A DNA stretch of 64,000 nucleotides from Pseudomonas putida W15Oct28 (GCF_000708715.2 NZ_JENB01000001.1:186001-250000); one strand, 5' to 3'. Numbered from the stretch's first letter, positions 48,299-58,315 are shown. Program-made: numbers and translations. The notes: a model not told the origin generated them from the sequence alone.

Positions 48299-50374
48299 TT
48301 AGCGGCGCACGACCAGCAGGCAGCCGTCTGGCTGAACCGTGGCGGTGAAGTTGGAGGTGACGAAGGTCGAGGTTTCGCGCTCGACGATGATCGCCGGGCC
48401 GTCGACGCGGGCACCGACCTGCAGCTCTTCGCGTGGGTAGATGCCGGCTTCGACGAAACCGCCAGCGGCCACGTCGAACACCTGGCGCCGCGTGACTTCA
48501 TGGGCGCGGTAGGCAGCGCCCACTTCTTCGATGCGTGCCACCGGCGGCAGCGGCGAACTGGCCCGGACCGACCAGCTGACGATCTCGATGTCCGGCCCTT
48601 CGATGGGGCGGCCGAAGAAGCGGGTATAGGCTTCTTCGAAGCGCGCCTTGAACTCCACCGTGTCGGCAGCGCTGAAGGCTTTGAAAGGCAGGGCAACCGG
48701 GATTTCCCAGCCCTGGCCCACGTAGCGCATGAACGCGGTGCAGTCCATTTCCGGCTCACCTTCCGGCATGCCCTGGCGCAGGAAGCCCAGCGACTCGGCT
48801 TTCATCTCGTCGATCAGGCCATTGACTTGCGCGGCCTCGAACTCGGACAGGCGCACGAAGGCACTGCGCACGGCCTCGTAGCCGAACGGCGCACGCAGAA
48901 AGCCAATGGCCGAGCCCACGCCAGCACCGGCCGGGACGATGAAACGCGCCACGCCCATTTTTTCGCACAGCCGCGCAGCGTGCAGCGGGCCACCACCCCC
49001 GAAGGTGATCATGGTGTAGTCGGCGATGTCCTTGCCGCTTTCCACCGCGTGCACACGGCCGGCGTTGGCCATGTTCTCGTCGACCACTTCGCACACGCCG
49101 AATGCAGCGGTGTCGGCCTGCATGCCCAGCGGCTGGCCAATGACACGGGCCATGGCGTTGGCAGCGCTGTCACTGGACAGGCGCAGCGCGCCACCGGCGA
49201 AGTTGTCGGCATCCAGGCGGCCAAGTAGCAGGTTGGCGTCGGTGATGGTCGGCTCCAGGCCGCCACGGCCGTAGCAGGCCGGGCCAGGCTCGGAAGCCGC
49301 GCTGTGCGGGCCAACGCGAATCTGGCGCATGCTATCGATGCTGGCGATGGAACCACCACCGGCGCCGATCTCGACCATTTCCACCACCGGGATGGAAATC
49401 GGCATGCCGCTGCCCTTCTTGAAGCGGTAAGTACGTGCGACTTCGAAGGTTTTCGCGGTTTTCGGCACCTGGTCTTCGATCAGGCAGATTTTTGCCGTGG
49501 TGCCGCCCATGTCGAACGACAGCACGCTCTCCAGCTGGTAACGGCGGGCGATGTCGGCAGCAAAGATGGCACCACCGGCCGGGCCGGACTCCACCAGGCG
49601 CACCGGGAACTCGGCTGCACTCTGCACCGAGATGATGCCGCCGCCGGAGTGGATCATGAACACCGGGCAATCGGCGCCTTCTTGCTTGAGGGTCACCACC
49701 AGGCGGTCCAGGTAGGACTTGATCAGCGGCTTGACGTAGGCATTGGCGCACACGGTATTGAAGCGCTCGAACTCGCGCATCTGCGGCGAGACTTCGCTGG
49801 AGATGGAAATCGACAACTGCGGCAAGCGCGCCTGCAGGGCATCGCGCAGCTGGCGCTCGTGGGCGCCGTTGACGTAGCTGTGGATGAAGCCGATGGCGAC
49901 GCTCTGGTAGTTGCCTTCGGCGATGCGCTCGACCAGGGCATCGATTTCGGCCTGCGCAGGGGCAATCAGCACTTGGCCTTTGACATCAAGGCGCTCGCGC
50001 AGGGTGTAGCGGTGTTCGCGATCGATCAGCGGCGGCGGCAGCACGATGTTGATGTCGTACTGCTCGAAGCGGTTTTCGGTGCGCATTTCCAAGGTGTCAC
50101 GGAAGCCTTCGGTGGTGATGAAGGCCGTGCGTGCGCCACGGCGCTCGATCAGGGCGTTGGTGGCCAGGGTGGTGCCGTGGATCAACTGATCGATGTCCGA
50201 CAGCGCCAGGCCTGCCTGCTCCACCACCTGGCGCACGCCGGTGAGGATGGCCCGCTCGGGCAGCTCGTAGTCGGTCAGGATCTTGGTCGAATGCAGCACG
50301 CCGTTCACGTCCAGCGCGATATCGGTGAAGGTACCGCCTATGTCCACGCCGACCCGGCATGATGTCGCAGTCAT
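48299..50374 (-). CDS. hyuA: Hydantoinase/oxoprolinase family protein, subunit A
   Basis: 691 aa from ATG 50374, preferred over ATG 50380 because AGGGG lies 8 bp before it but only 2 bp before the other. The ATPase fold: VGVDIGGTFTDIAL (phosphate 1), HGTTLATNALIERRGAR, FDMGGTTAKICLIED, GAGGGSIASID, GPACYGRGG, and GGGGPLHAARLCEKMG. First gene of the cluster hyuA-hyuB-aminotransferase-dehydrogenase-oxidase-ThDP enzyme. Driven by a promoter with a TetR-type palindrome. Confidence 0.92.
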   Translation of the reverse strand: MTATSCRVGVDIGGTFTDIALDVNGVLHSTKILTDYELPERAILTGVRQVVEQAGLALSDIDQLIHGTTLATNALIERRGARTAFITTEGFRDTLEMRTENRFEQYDINIVLPPPLIDREHRYTLRERLDVKGQVLIAPAQAEIDALVERIAEGNYQSVAIGFIHSYVNGAHERQLRDALQARLPQLSISISSEVSPQMREFERFNTVCANAYVKPLIKSYLDRLVVTLKQEGADCPVFMIHSGGGIISVQSAAEFPVRLVESGPAGGAIFAADIARRYQLESVLSFDMGGTTAKICLIEDQVPKTAKTFEVARTYRFKKGSGMPISIPVVEMVEIGAGGGSIASIDSMRQIRVGPHSAASEPGPACYGRGGLEPTITDANLLLGRLDADNFAGGALRLSSDSAANAMARVIGQPLGMQADTAAFGVCEVVDENMANAGRVHAVESGKDIADYTMITFGGGGPLHAARLCEKMGVARFIVPAGAGVGSAIGFLRAPFGYEAVRSAFVRLSEFEAAQVNGLIDEMKAESLGFLRQGMPEGEPEMDCTAFMRYVGQGWEIPVALPFKAFSAADTVEFKARFEEAYTRFFGRPIEGPDIEIVSWSVRASSPLPPVARIEEVGAAYRAHEVTRRQVFDVAAGGFVEAGIYPREELQVGARVDGPAIIVERETSTFVTSNFTATVQPDGCLLVVRR

Positions 50375-50430
50375 CGTCATATCCCCTGCAGTGCTTTGTA
50401 GTTGTCTCGACCGGCTGAAGCGGTCTTAAT

Positions 50431-50461
50431 GTAAGTTATATGTTGTCTTACAGGTGGTCAA
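50431..50461 (-). promoter_or_regulatory. hyuA operon promoter with TetR-type operator
   Basis: On the minus strand TTGACC (50461-50456), a 17-bp spacer and TAACTT (50438-50433). The spacer and -10 hold the imperfect palindrome GTAAGACAACA...CTTAC (50451-50431). The same -35, the same spacing and 11 identical operator bases recur at the promoter of the SDR operon (52121-52151). Confidence 0.75.
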
Positions 50462-50488
50462 GCACCTATTCGCTCAAATCTGCCTTGC

Positions 50489-50579
50489 CTGTACCGGCCC
50501 CTTCGCGGGCATGCCCGCTCCCACAGAAGCGCCACGGTACCTGTGGGAGCGGGCGCGCCCGCGAAGAGGCCAGTGCAGG
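50489..50579. repeat. REP doublet
   Basis: CTGTACCGGCCCCTTCGCGGGCATGCCCGCTCCCACAG and the mirror CTGTGGGAGCGGGCGCGCCCGCGAAGAGGCC. It lies between the SDR operon end and the hyuA promoter. Confidence 0.9.
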
Positions 50580-50595
50580 CAACACAACTGCTAGA

Positions 50596-51351
50596 TCAAC
50601 CCGCAGTCTTGACCATCCGCCCGCCACCCACCGCCTGCGCCGTGGGGAACACTTCCAGCCGCGACACATCCACCTGCCGCGGCATCTTCAGCGCCGCCAG
50701 CAGCAGCTGTGCGATGTCTTCAGGCTGGATCGACTCATAACCGTCATACAGCTCGCTACCCGCTGCCTGCATGCCCATCGCAGTCTTGTACAACTGGGTC
50801 TGCACCCTGCCCGGGGCAATCTCGGTCACCCGCACCCCGCTGCCCAGCAGGTCACAGCGCAAGGCATCGCAGAACAGGCTGACGCCGGCCTTGGACGCCC
50901 CGTACACCGCCGCACCCGGATGCGGCGCGCGGCCGGCACTGGAGCCGATGAAGAACAGATGCCCCCTGCCCCGCCCGACCATGCCCGGCAACACCTGGCG
51001 CGCCAGGTGCAGCGGCGCCTTGAGGTTGATGTCGAGCATGTTGTCGATCTCGGCTTCGTCGATGTCCTGGAACGCCGCACGGGTAGAAAGAATGCCCGCG
51101 TTGTTGACCAGCACATCCACCGCCTGCCCTTCCAGCGCGGCGGCCAGCGACCGGTAGTCGCGCACATCCGCCTGCAAGGTGGTCACACCCGGCTCGCCAG
51201 CAAGCTCCGCCAGCGCCTGCGGGCTGCGCCCCACAGCAATCACCTGCAGGCCGGCGTCACGCAGCGCCAGCACGATGGCCTTGCCGATACCGCTGGTAGC
51301 CCCGGTCACCAGCGCGCGCTGGTAGCCCTCGGGGAATGCGACTTCAGGCAT
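50596..51351 (-). CDS. SDR-family oxidoreductase (YdfG-like)
   Basis: 251 aa from ATG 51351, overlapping the upstream SDR by 8 bp. NAD(P) motif [43 protein letters not shown] with catalytic Ser-Tyr-Lys, then [14 protein letters not shown]. The ending [27 protein letters not shown] resembles YdfG-type 3-hydroxy acid dehydrogenases. Second gene of a two-gene unit with the SDR at 51344. Confidence 0.88.
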   Translation of the reverse strand: MPEVAFPEGYQRALVTGATSGIGKAIVLALRDAGLQVIAVGRSPQALAELAGEPGVTTLQADVRDYRSLAAALEGQAVDVLVNNAGILSTRAAFQDIDEAEIDNMLDINLKAPLHLARQVLPGMVGRGRGHLFFIGSSAGRAPHPGAAVYGASKAGVSLFCDALRCDLLGSGVRVTEIAPGRVQTQLYKTAMGMQAAGSELYDGYESIQPEDIAQLLLAALKMPRQVDVSRLEVFPTAQAVGGGRMVKTAG

Positions 51352-52093
51352 AGATGTAACCCCCGCTGACAATCACGTTTTCACCCGTGGCGTAGCTGTT
51401 GCGGCTGCTGCCCATCATCACGATCCACTCGGCGATTTCTGCCGGCTCCGCCGCGCGGCCCAGCGGGTTGGCGGCGGCCAGTTCGCCAAGGAAGCCCAAC
51501 TGCTTGGCACGCTCGGTGGCAAAACCGGCCGGCGCCACCGAGTTGACCAGGATCTGGTCTTTGGCACAGGCCTGGGCGAAGGACTTGGTCAGGCTTACCA
51601 CCGCAGCTTTGGTCGCCGCATAGTGGGCGTTTTGCGGGTGGGCCTTGAAGGCATCCACCGAGGTGACGTTGACGATACGCCCGGTCACCGCCGGGGCTGC
51701 CACGTACTGCTGCATGTGGCGCACCGCCGCGACCATCATGTGGTAGGTGCCCTTGATGTTGACGGCGTTTTCCAGGTCCCACTCTTCGTCGCTGATCTCG
51801 AAGATGTCCTGACGCGGGTAGATGGCCGCGCTGTTGACCAGGCAATGCACCCGGCCCAGGCCTTCGACGATCTGGGCGAAGGCTGCGTGGGCGGTGTCCT
51901 TGCGGGCAATGTCACCGACTGCGATTGCCACCTCCACACCCTGCCCGCGCAGCGCTTCTGCAGCGTGTACCAACAATTGCTCGTTGCGGTCGATCAGGCC
52001 GATTTTGCCGGCGCCACGCTTCACCATCAACCGGGCTGTTTCCAGGCCCAGACCCGAGGCACCACCTACGATCACCACCGTTTGATTATCCAC
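51344..52093 (-). CDS. SDR-family oxidoreductase
   Basis: 249 aa from GTG 52093 with GGAGG 6 bp upstream. [58 protein letters not shown] (Tyr-x3-Lys), [14 protein letters not shown], and [14 protein letters not shown] at the end. First gene behind a promoter with the TetR-type operator, and divergent from the TetR gene. The leader is only about 23 nt. Confidence 0.88.
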   Translation of the reverse strand: MDNQTVVIVGGASGLGLETARLMVKRGAGKIGLIDRNEQLLVHAAEALRGQGVEVAIAVGDIARKDTAHAAFAQIVEGLGRVHCLVNSAAIYPRQDIFEISDEEWDLENAVNIKGTYHMMVAAVRHMQQYVAAPAVTGRIVNVTSVDAFKAHPQNAHYAATKAAVVSLTKSFAQACAKDQILVNSVAPAGFATERAKQLGFLGELAAANPLGRAAEPAEIAEWIVMMGSSRNSYATGENVIVSGGYIYA

Positions 52094-52120
52094 AAAACAC
52101 CTCCGCGATTGAGTCTTTAC

Positions 52121-52151
52121 GTAAGATGCCTGTTGTCTTACATTTGGTCAA
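52121..52151 (-). promoter_or_regulatory. SDR operon promoter with TetR-type operator
   Basis: On the minus strand TTGACC (52151-52146), 17 bp, CATCTT (52128-52123). The palindrome GTAAGACAACA...TCTTAC (52141-52121) occupies the spacer and the -10. It duplicates the design of the hyuA promoter and lies 27 bp before the divergent TetR gene's likely leader, so it can serve both directions. Confidence 0.78.
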
Positions 52152-52177
52152 ACATCAATTCGCCGACAGGTGCTGCC

Positions 52178-52786
52178 ATGCCCGCTTCCAGCCTCTCGCC
52201 CGTACCCACCCCACACGCCCGGGACCGCTTGCTGGATGCGGCCACCGCGCTGTTTGCCAGCCATGGCTACCAGGCCATCGGCCTGCGTGACCTGGCCAGC
52301 CACCTGGGCCTGCGCGCCGGCTCGCTATACCACCATATCGAGAGCAAACAGGGCCTGCTGTTCGAGCTGATCGAGTCGAGCCTGACCGACCTGCTGTATG
52401 AAACCCGACAATGCCTCAAAGGCGCCCGAGCCACCAGTGAACGCTTGCCCTGTTTCGTGCAGGCCTTTGTGACCTACAGCCAGGCCAACCCGGACAAACT
52501 CGTGTTGCTGACGCGAGAAGCCATGAACCTGAACGAGGACCAACTGTTGCAGGTTGAACAGTTGAAAGCTGAATACAGCGGGCTACTCAGCGACATCGTC
52601 GCCGCCGAGTGCGGGCTGACGGCACCGCGGGCGCGGTCGATTGCTCATGCTGTGCTGGGCTTGCTGTGCGGGCAGGCGCAATGGGGGACGGTAATCACTG
52701 CCAGGGAGCAACTGGTGGCCTTCGTGCAGGGCATCGTCAGGACCGGCAAAACCGCCGTACACCAGCAAGATGGAATAAGAATATGA
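52178..52786 (+). CDS. TetR-family transcriptional regulator
   Basis: 202 aa from ATG 52178 with AGGTG upstream. HTH at residues 13-60: RDRLLDAATALFASHGYQAIGLRDLASHLGLRAGSLYHHIESKQGLLFEL. The C-terminal ligand domain (TetR_C type) is alpha-helical. It is divergent from the SDR operon and next to the palindrome GTAAGA..TCTTAC. The second copy of this palindrome at hyuA predicts that it represses both operons. Confidence 0.9.
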   Translation: MPASSLSPVPTPHARDRLLDAATALFASHGYQAIGLRDLASHLGLRAGSLYHHIESKQGLLFELIESSLTDLLYETRQCLKGARATSERLPCFVQAFVTYSQANPDKLVLLTREAMNLNEDQLLQVEQLKAEYSGLLSDIVAAECGLTAPRARSIAHAVLGLLCGQAQWGTVITAREQLVAFVQGIVRTGKTAVHQQDGIRI

Positions 52787-52844
52787 ATTCTTATTCTTTT
52801 TTTATTGGAAAGTAATCCTCTATAACTCTCCCCACTGCACAGCC

Positions 52845-52868
52845 GCCAACACTTGGCCAACTGTTGGC
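52845..52868 (+). promoter_or_regulatory. Candidate enhancer site for the sigma-54 regulator
   Basis: GCCAACA (52845-52851) and TGTTGGC (52862-52868) flank an inner TTGGCCAA palindrome, a perfect nested dyad about 100 bp upstream of the sigma-54 promoter at 52964. It is a fitting position for an SfnR-type enhancer-binding protein. Confidence 0.55.
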
Positions 52869-52963
52869 AGCGCAACACCCGATCAACACGAAACGCCCGC
52901 CCGGCAACAGCAGCGCACCTTTGTGAAACTGCTAACGTGTTGATTTACAAGAACACTAGAACC

Positions 52964-52979
52964 CGGCACGACGATTGCT
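52964..52979 (+). promoter_or_regulatory. Sigma-54 promoter of the msuE-sfnB-sfnR-like operon
   Basis: CGGCACGACGATTGCT matches the consensus TGGCACG-N4-TTGCW at all but the first base, with GG and GC correctly spaced. It lies 39 bp before ATG 53019. Confidence 0.88.
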
Positions 52980-53018
52980 CAAGCAAAGTCCCGCTCAACC
53001 AGAACCGGAGACCTGCCC

Positions 53019-53579
53019 ATGAGCACCCCACTGAACGTCGTAGCCTTGTCCGGCGGCACTTCCCGCCCATCGCGTACCTTAGCCCTGACCGAGGCGATCC
53101 TCGCCGAACTGGCCGAACACCTGCACATCAAGCCGCACCTGATCGAACTGGGCGACATTGCCCGCCCGCTGGGCAGCGCCCTGTGGCGCAGCGAACTGCC
53201 CGAAACCGTCGAACAGCAGCTGCGTCTGGTAGAGCGGGCCGACCTGCTGGTGGTGACCACCCCGGTGTACCGCGGCAGCTTCACCGGCCACTTCAAGCAC
53301 CTGTTCGACCTGATCGGCCAGGACGCCCTGGTCGACACCCCGGTACTGCTTGCCGCCACCGGTGGCAGCGAACGCCATGCACTGGTGCTCGACCACCAGC
53401 TGCGCCCGCTGTTCAGCTTCCTGCAGGCCCTGACCCTGCCCATCGGCGTGTTCGCCAGCCAGGCGGAACTGGCCGACTACCGGGTTTCCAGCGATGCGCT
53501 CGCTGCCCGTATCCGCCTGGCCGCCGAACGTGCCGTGCCGCTGTTCGGCGCCCACTACGCACTGCGTAAAAGTGCCTGA
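53019..53579 (+). CDS. NAD(P)H-dependent FMN reductase, MsuE-like
   Basis: 186 aa. Flavodoxin-like NADPH-dependent FMN reductase: VVALSGGTSRPSRTLALTEAIL near the N-terminus (FMN phosphate loop) and LLVVTTPVYRGSFTGHFKHLFDLI in the middle. It supplies FMNH2 to two-component monooxygenases of sulfonate and sulfone metabolism. First gene of a three-gene operon with a sigma-54 promoter. Next gene after 9 bp. Confidence 0.88.
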   Translation: MSTPLNVVALSGGTSRPSRTLALTEAILAELAEHLHIKPHLIELGDIARPLGSALWRSELPETVEQQLRLVERADLLVVTTPVYRGSFTGHFKHLFDLIGQDALVDTPVLLAATGGSERHALVLDHQLRPLFSFLQALTLPIGVFASQAELADYRVSSDALAARIRLAAERAVPLFGAHYALRKSA

Positions 53580-53588
53580 GGAGCGGCC

Positions 53589-54776
53589 ATGAATGCACCT
53601 GTAAATACCCCGCTGCGCCCGGCCCTGGCCATCGCCCGCGAACTGGCCGGGCAGTTTGCCCAGACCGCCGTCGAGCGCGACGAGCGCGGCGGTACGCCGA
53701 AAGCCGAGCGCGATGCCCTGCGTGGCAGCGGCCTGCTGTCGCTGGCGATCCCGCAGGCCTTCGGCGGCCAGGGCGCCAACTGGCACGACACCTTCGCGGT
53801 GGTGCGCGAATTCGCCCGGGTCGACAGTTCCATCGCCCATGTATTCGGCTTTCACCACCTGATGCTGGCCACCGTGCGCCTGTTCTCGCGCCCGGACCAG
53901 TGGCAGCCGTGGTTTGAACAAACCGCCCGCAAACAGTGGTTCTGGGGCAATGCCCTGAACCCGCTGGACACGCGCACGGTGGTCAAGCACTTCGACGGCT
54001 GGTGCGAGTTCTCTGGCAAGAAAAGCTTCTGCTCCGGCGCCAGCGACTCGGAAATGCTCATTGCCTCGGCGGTGGACGAACGTGCCGGCGGCAAGCTGCT
54101 GATTGCCGCCATTCCCAGCGGCCGCACCGGCATCAGCCTGCACAGCGACTGGAACAACATCGGCCAGCGCCAGACCGACAGTGGCAGCGCCACGTTCGAA
54201 CGTGTGCGGGTCGAGCACAATGAACTGCTGCTCGACCCGGGCCCCCTGAGCACCCCGTTTGCCGCCCTGCGGCCTCTGATTGCCCAGCTGCACTTCGCCA
54301 ACCTGTTCCTCGGCATTGCCGAGGGCGCCTTCGACGAAGCCCGCCAGTACACGCTGAAGGAAAGCCGGCCGTGGTTTCGCTCCAGCGCCGCCAGCACTAC
54401 CGAAGACCCTTACGTGCTGCGCCATTACGGCGAGTTCTGGGTCGGACTGGAAAGCGTACGCCTGCTGATCGAACGGGCGGCGCGCCAGCTGGACGCTGCC
54501 TGGGCCAAGGAACATGCCCTCACCGCCGAGGAGCGCGGCGACCTGGCGCTGGCCATCGGCACCGCCAAGGTCGCCGCCAGCCGCCACGGCCTGGATATCT
54601 GCAACCGCCTGTTCGAAGTCACCGGTGCCCGTGCCACCCATGCCTCGCTGCGCTTCGACCGGCACTGGCGCAACCTGCGCACGCAAACCCTGCACGACCC
54701 GGTGGACTACCGCATCCACGAACTCGGCGAGTGGGCCCTCAACGACAAACGCCCTGCCCCATCCTTCTACTCCTGA
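53589..54776 (+). CDS. Acyl-CoA dehydrogenase-fold flavin monooxygenase, SfnB/DszC-like
   Basis: 395 aa. Acyl-CoA dehydrogenase fold without an acyl-CoA-type catalytic Glu in an obvious place: IPQAFGGQGANWHDTFAVVREFARVDSSIAHVFGFHH, FSGKKSFCSGASDSEML, DWNNIGQRQTDSGSATFERVRV, and the C-terminal helical bundle with ATHASLRFDRHWRNLRTQTLHDPVDYR. These features fit the SfnB/DszC group that uses FMNH2 from an MsuE-type reductase to oxygenate sulfur compounds. The exact sulfur substrate is not readable. Confidence 0.85.
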   Translation: MNAPVNTPLRPALAIARELAGQFAQTAVERDERGGTPKAERDALRGSGLLSLAIPQAFGGQGANWHDTFAVVREFARVDSSIAHVFGFHHLMLATVRLFSRPDQWQPWFEQTARKQWFWGNALNPLDTRTVVKHFDGWCEFSGKKSFCSGASDSEMLIASAVDERAGGKLLIAAIPSGRTGISLHSDWNNIGQRQTDSGSATFERVRVEHNELLLDPGPLSTPFAALRPLIAQLHFANLFLGIAEGAFDEARQYTLKESRPWFRSSAASTTEDPYVLRHYGEFWVGLESVRLLIERAARQLDAAWAKEHALTAEERGDLALAIGTAKVAASRHGLDICNRLFEVTGARATHASLRFDRHWRNLRTQTLHDPVDYRIHELGEWALNDKRPAPSFYS

Positions 54777-54785
54777 GGCCTGCCC

Positions 54786-55886
<1,101 letters not shown>

Positions 55887-55901
55887 TCTTGGTAATACCT
55901 G

Positions 55902-56078
55902 AACCGGCCTCTTCGCGGCTAAAGCCGCTCCCACAGGTACAGCATGGGCCCGAAGCCGACGCTTTTCTTGTGGGAGCGGGCGTGCCCGCGAAGAATCCAG
56001 CGCAGTGAATGGCACCGGCTTCGCCGGTGTTCGCGGCGGTTCGACGCATCGACGCGCCCGCTCCCACAGGTACTGCGT
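55902..56078. repeat. Cluster of REP units
   Basis: Three or four REP units: CCGGCCTCTTCGCGGCTAAAGCCGCTCCCACAGG, then GTGGGAGCGGGCGTGCCCGCGAAGAATCC, an inner GGCACCGGCTTCGCCGGTG hairpin, and a final unit in which extra sequence (about 56037-56054) splits the REP stem before GCGCCCGCTCCCACAGG. It separates the sfnR-like gene from the convergent GST gene. Confidence 0.88.
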
Positions 56079-56112
56079 CGGCTTGGGGCCAAGCTGTGCC
56101 TGTATGGAGAGG

Positions 56113-56739
56113 TCAGGATGCCGTACGTGGCATCAGTTCATACGGGTGCTTCCACCCCGGCAGCGCCTGGATCCGCGCCTTCCATGCCTCGATATGGGTA
56201 AACTCGGCCAACGGGATACCGGTGTCCTCCGGCATGAACACGTACCCCGCTAACGACAGGTCGGCGATGGTCAGCCGGCCGCCGACCATGAACGGCGTCT
56301 TCGCCAGGTGCGCGTCGACAATGCGGTAAGCCGCCGTGGCACGCTCGCGCAGGAACCGGGTCACGTCCGTTTCGCCGGTGTTCTTCAGGCAGAACAGGAA
56401 GCGCAGCGCGGCGTAATAGCTGGTGAACTTGTGGTTGTCGAACAGCATCCAGCGCCAGATCTCGCGTTTTTCGTCAGCGTCACGCGGGCCGAACTGGCCG
56501 GTCTGTTCGGCAAGGTATTCCAAAATCAGCGCAGACTGGGTGAAGGTTTTGCCCGCGTGCTCCAGCACCGGCACCTCGCCCTGCTCGTTCACCTCGTCAC
56601 GCCAGGTTTGCTCCCGGGTCTGGCCATGGAAGAAATCGACGAACACTGGCTGCCAGTCCTGGCCCGTGAGTTCGAGCATGAGCGCAGCCTTGTAGGCGTT
56701 GCCTGATTCGGCGAAGCAATGCAGCTTGTAGTCGGGCAT
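56113..56739 (-). CDS. Glutathione S-transferase family protein
   Basis: 208 aa from ATG 56739. Thioredoxin-like N-terminal domain (LHCFAESGNAYKAALMLELTG, GEVPVLEH..FTQSALILEYLAE; the TQS motif is in the place of the usual glutathione-binding SES-type motif) and an all-helical C-terminal domain (FMVGGRLTIADLSLAGYVFM). Bacterial GSTs of this group detoxify electrophiles or act in catabolism. It is monocistronic, convergent with the organosulfur operon and divergent from the next gene. Confidence 0.9.
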   Translation of the reverse strand: MPDYKLHCFAESGNAYKAALMLELTGQDWQPVFVDFFHGQTREQTWRDEVNEQGEVPVLEHAGKTFTQSALILEYLAEQTGQFGPRDADEKREIWRWMLFDNHKFTSYYAALRFLFCLKNTGETDVTRFLRERATAAYRIVDAHLAKTPFMVGGRLTIADLSLAGYVFMPEDTGIPLAEFTHIEAWKARIQALPGWKHPYELMPRTAS

Positions 56740-56905
56740 GGTGGGACCTTCAATTTCCTTTGAATGATCATGTAGCCCGAACAAATCACGCCCGGCCCGG
56801 AACGGTCAATGCCCTCAGCCAAAACATCCCATTCCCCGTCCCTCCCGTCATAGTCCCCGCCCAACCGCCAATGCCATAGTGGAGAAAACAACACGGATAA
56901 AAACC

Positions 56906-58225
56906 ATGTACAGAAACACCTCTACCCCCGCGGACGACAACGGTTGCGGCTGGTTCCACCTCAGCCCTGCGCGCCAGCCACGCGCCGCGCACCGGGGGCG
57001 GAGCGAGGCGCGCTGGGTGGTGCTTGGCGCGGGCTTCACCGGCCTGGCCGCCGCACGGCAACTGGCCCTGCACCACCCTGACGACGAAGTGATCCTGGTC
57101 GACGCCCAGGCAGTCGGTTTCGGCGCCTCCGGGCGCAACTCCGGGTTTGCCATCGACCTGCCACACGACATTGGCGCCGCCGACTACATCGGCGACCTGC
57201 CCACGGCGCGGATGAACCTCAAGCTCAACCTGCGCGCGCAGGCGATCTTGCGCGAGTTGATCAACCAGCACGGCATCGACTGCCAGATCCGCCCGGACGG
57301 CAAGTACCAGGCGGCCGTCGAAGACAAAGGCCTGGCGGTGCTCGAAGCCTACCGCAGCGGCCTGGAAAAACTCGGCCAGCCTTACCAGATGATCGATACC
57401 CGCGACCTGCCCGAGCACTTCGGCACCACTTTCTACCGCAAGGCGCTGTACACCCCGGGCACCCAGCTGCTGCAACCGGCCGCCCTGGCCAAAGGCCTGG
57501 CCGACAGCCTGCCGGGCAACGTGACCCTGCACGAACGCACCACCATCACCCACATCGAGCAGGGCCGGCGCATCACCCTCAAGCACGCCAACGGTGAGAT
57601 CGTCGCCGACCAACTGCTGCTGACCAACAATGCCTTTGCCTCGTACTTCGGCTTCCTGCCTGGCCGCCTGCTGCCGATCTTCACCTACGCCAGCATGACC
57701 CGCCCGCTGACCGAGGACGAACAAGCCCGCCTGGGCGGCAAGAACACCTGGGGCATCATCCCGGCAGACCCGTTCGGCAGCACCCTGCGGCGCACCCCGG
57801 ACCAACGCCTGCTGGTGCGCAACAGCTTCAGCTTCAATGCCGACGGCCGCGCCAACCCACGCCACATCGCCCGTGCCGGGCGCCAGCACCGCGATTCGTT
57901 CGAGCGGCGCTTCCCGATGCTGTCGGGCATGGCGTTCGAATACACCTGGGGTGGCTCTATGTGCCTGTCGCGCAACCACCTGTCGCACTTCGGCACCCTC
58001 GCGCCCAACGTGCACGCGGCGCTGTGCTGCAACGGCCTTGGCATCACCCGTGGCACCGCTACCGGCACCCTGCTGGCCGACTGGCTGAGCGGCGAACGCG
58101 ACGAGCTGATCGACTTCCTGCTGGGCTCCGCAGGCCCCAACCGTAACCCGCCGGAGCCGCTGCTGAGCGCGGGCGTCAACCTCAACCTGCACTGGGGCCA
58201 GCGCCGCGCCGGCCTGGAAAGCTGA
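56906..58225 (+). CDS. FAD-dependent oxidoreductase, OrdL/PuuB-like
   Basis: 439 aa from ATG 56906; the upstream GTG at 56879 has no clear ribosome site. DAO-family: WVVLGAGFTGLAAARQLALHHP (GxGxxG near residue 40), VDAQAVGFGASGRNSGF, and the C-terminal GGSMCLSRNHLSHFG, CCNGLGITRGTATG. The family takes gamma-glutamyl polyamines, proline betaines and other secondary amines. Probably the first gene of a unit with MFS, cupin and RidA genes, although a hairpin at 58291 interrupts it. Confidence 0.85.
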   Translation: MYRNTSTPADDNGCGWFHLSPARQPRAAHRGRSEARWVVLGAGFTGLAAARQLALHHPDDEVILVDAQAVGFGASGRNSGFAIDLPHDIGAADYIGDLPTARMNLKLNLRAQAILRELINQHGIDCQIRPDGKYQAAVEDKGLAVLEAYRSGLEKLGQPYQMIDTRDLPEHFGTTFYRKALYTPGTQLLQPAALAKGLADSLPGNVTLHERTTITHIEQGRRITLKHANGEIVADQLLLTNNAFASYFGFLPGRLLPIFTYASMTRPLTEDEQARLGGKNTWGIIPADPFGSTLRRTPDQRLLVRNSFSFNADGRANPRHIARAGRQHRDSFERRFPMLSGMAFEYTWGGSMCLSRNHLSHFGTLAPNVHAALCCNGLGITRGTATGTLLADWLSGERDELIDFLLGSAGPNRNPPEPLLSAGVNLNLHWGQRRAGLES

Positions 58226-58237
58226 CAAGGAGGCACG

Positions 58238-58282
58238 GTGCTGGATGGGTTGTTGACGCGCTCCAAGCTGACCGAGCAATAA
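58238..58282 (+). other. 14-codon ORF with a strong ribosome site
   Basis: AAGGAGGCAC precedes GTG 58238, which reads MLDGLLTRSKLTEQ and stops. It may be the stump of a deleted gene, as the leader looks optimised for translation, or a chance ORF. Confidence 0.3.
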
Positions 58283-58290
58283 GCATCACA

Positions 58291-58315
58291 GGGCCGACAA
58301 CAGCATCGTCGGCCC
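58291..58315 (+). terminator. Hairpin after the FAD oxidoreductase
   Basis: GGGCCGAC, a 9-nt loop and GTCGGCCC form a perfect 8-bp stem. A T-tract is lacking. The rest of the 264-bp gap to the MFS gene holds no ORF apart from the small one at 58238. Confidence 0.6.
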
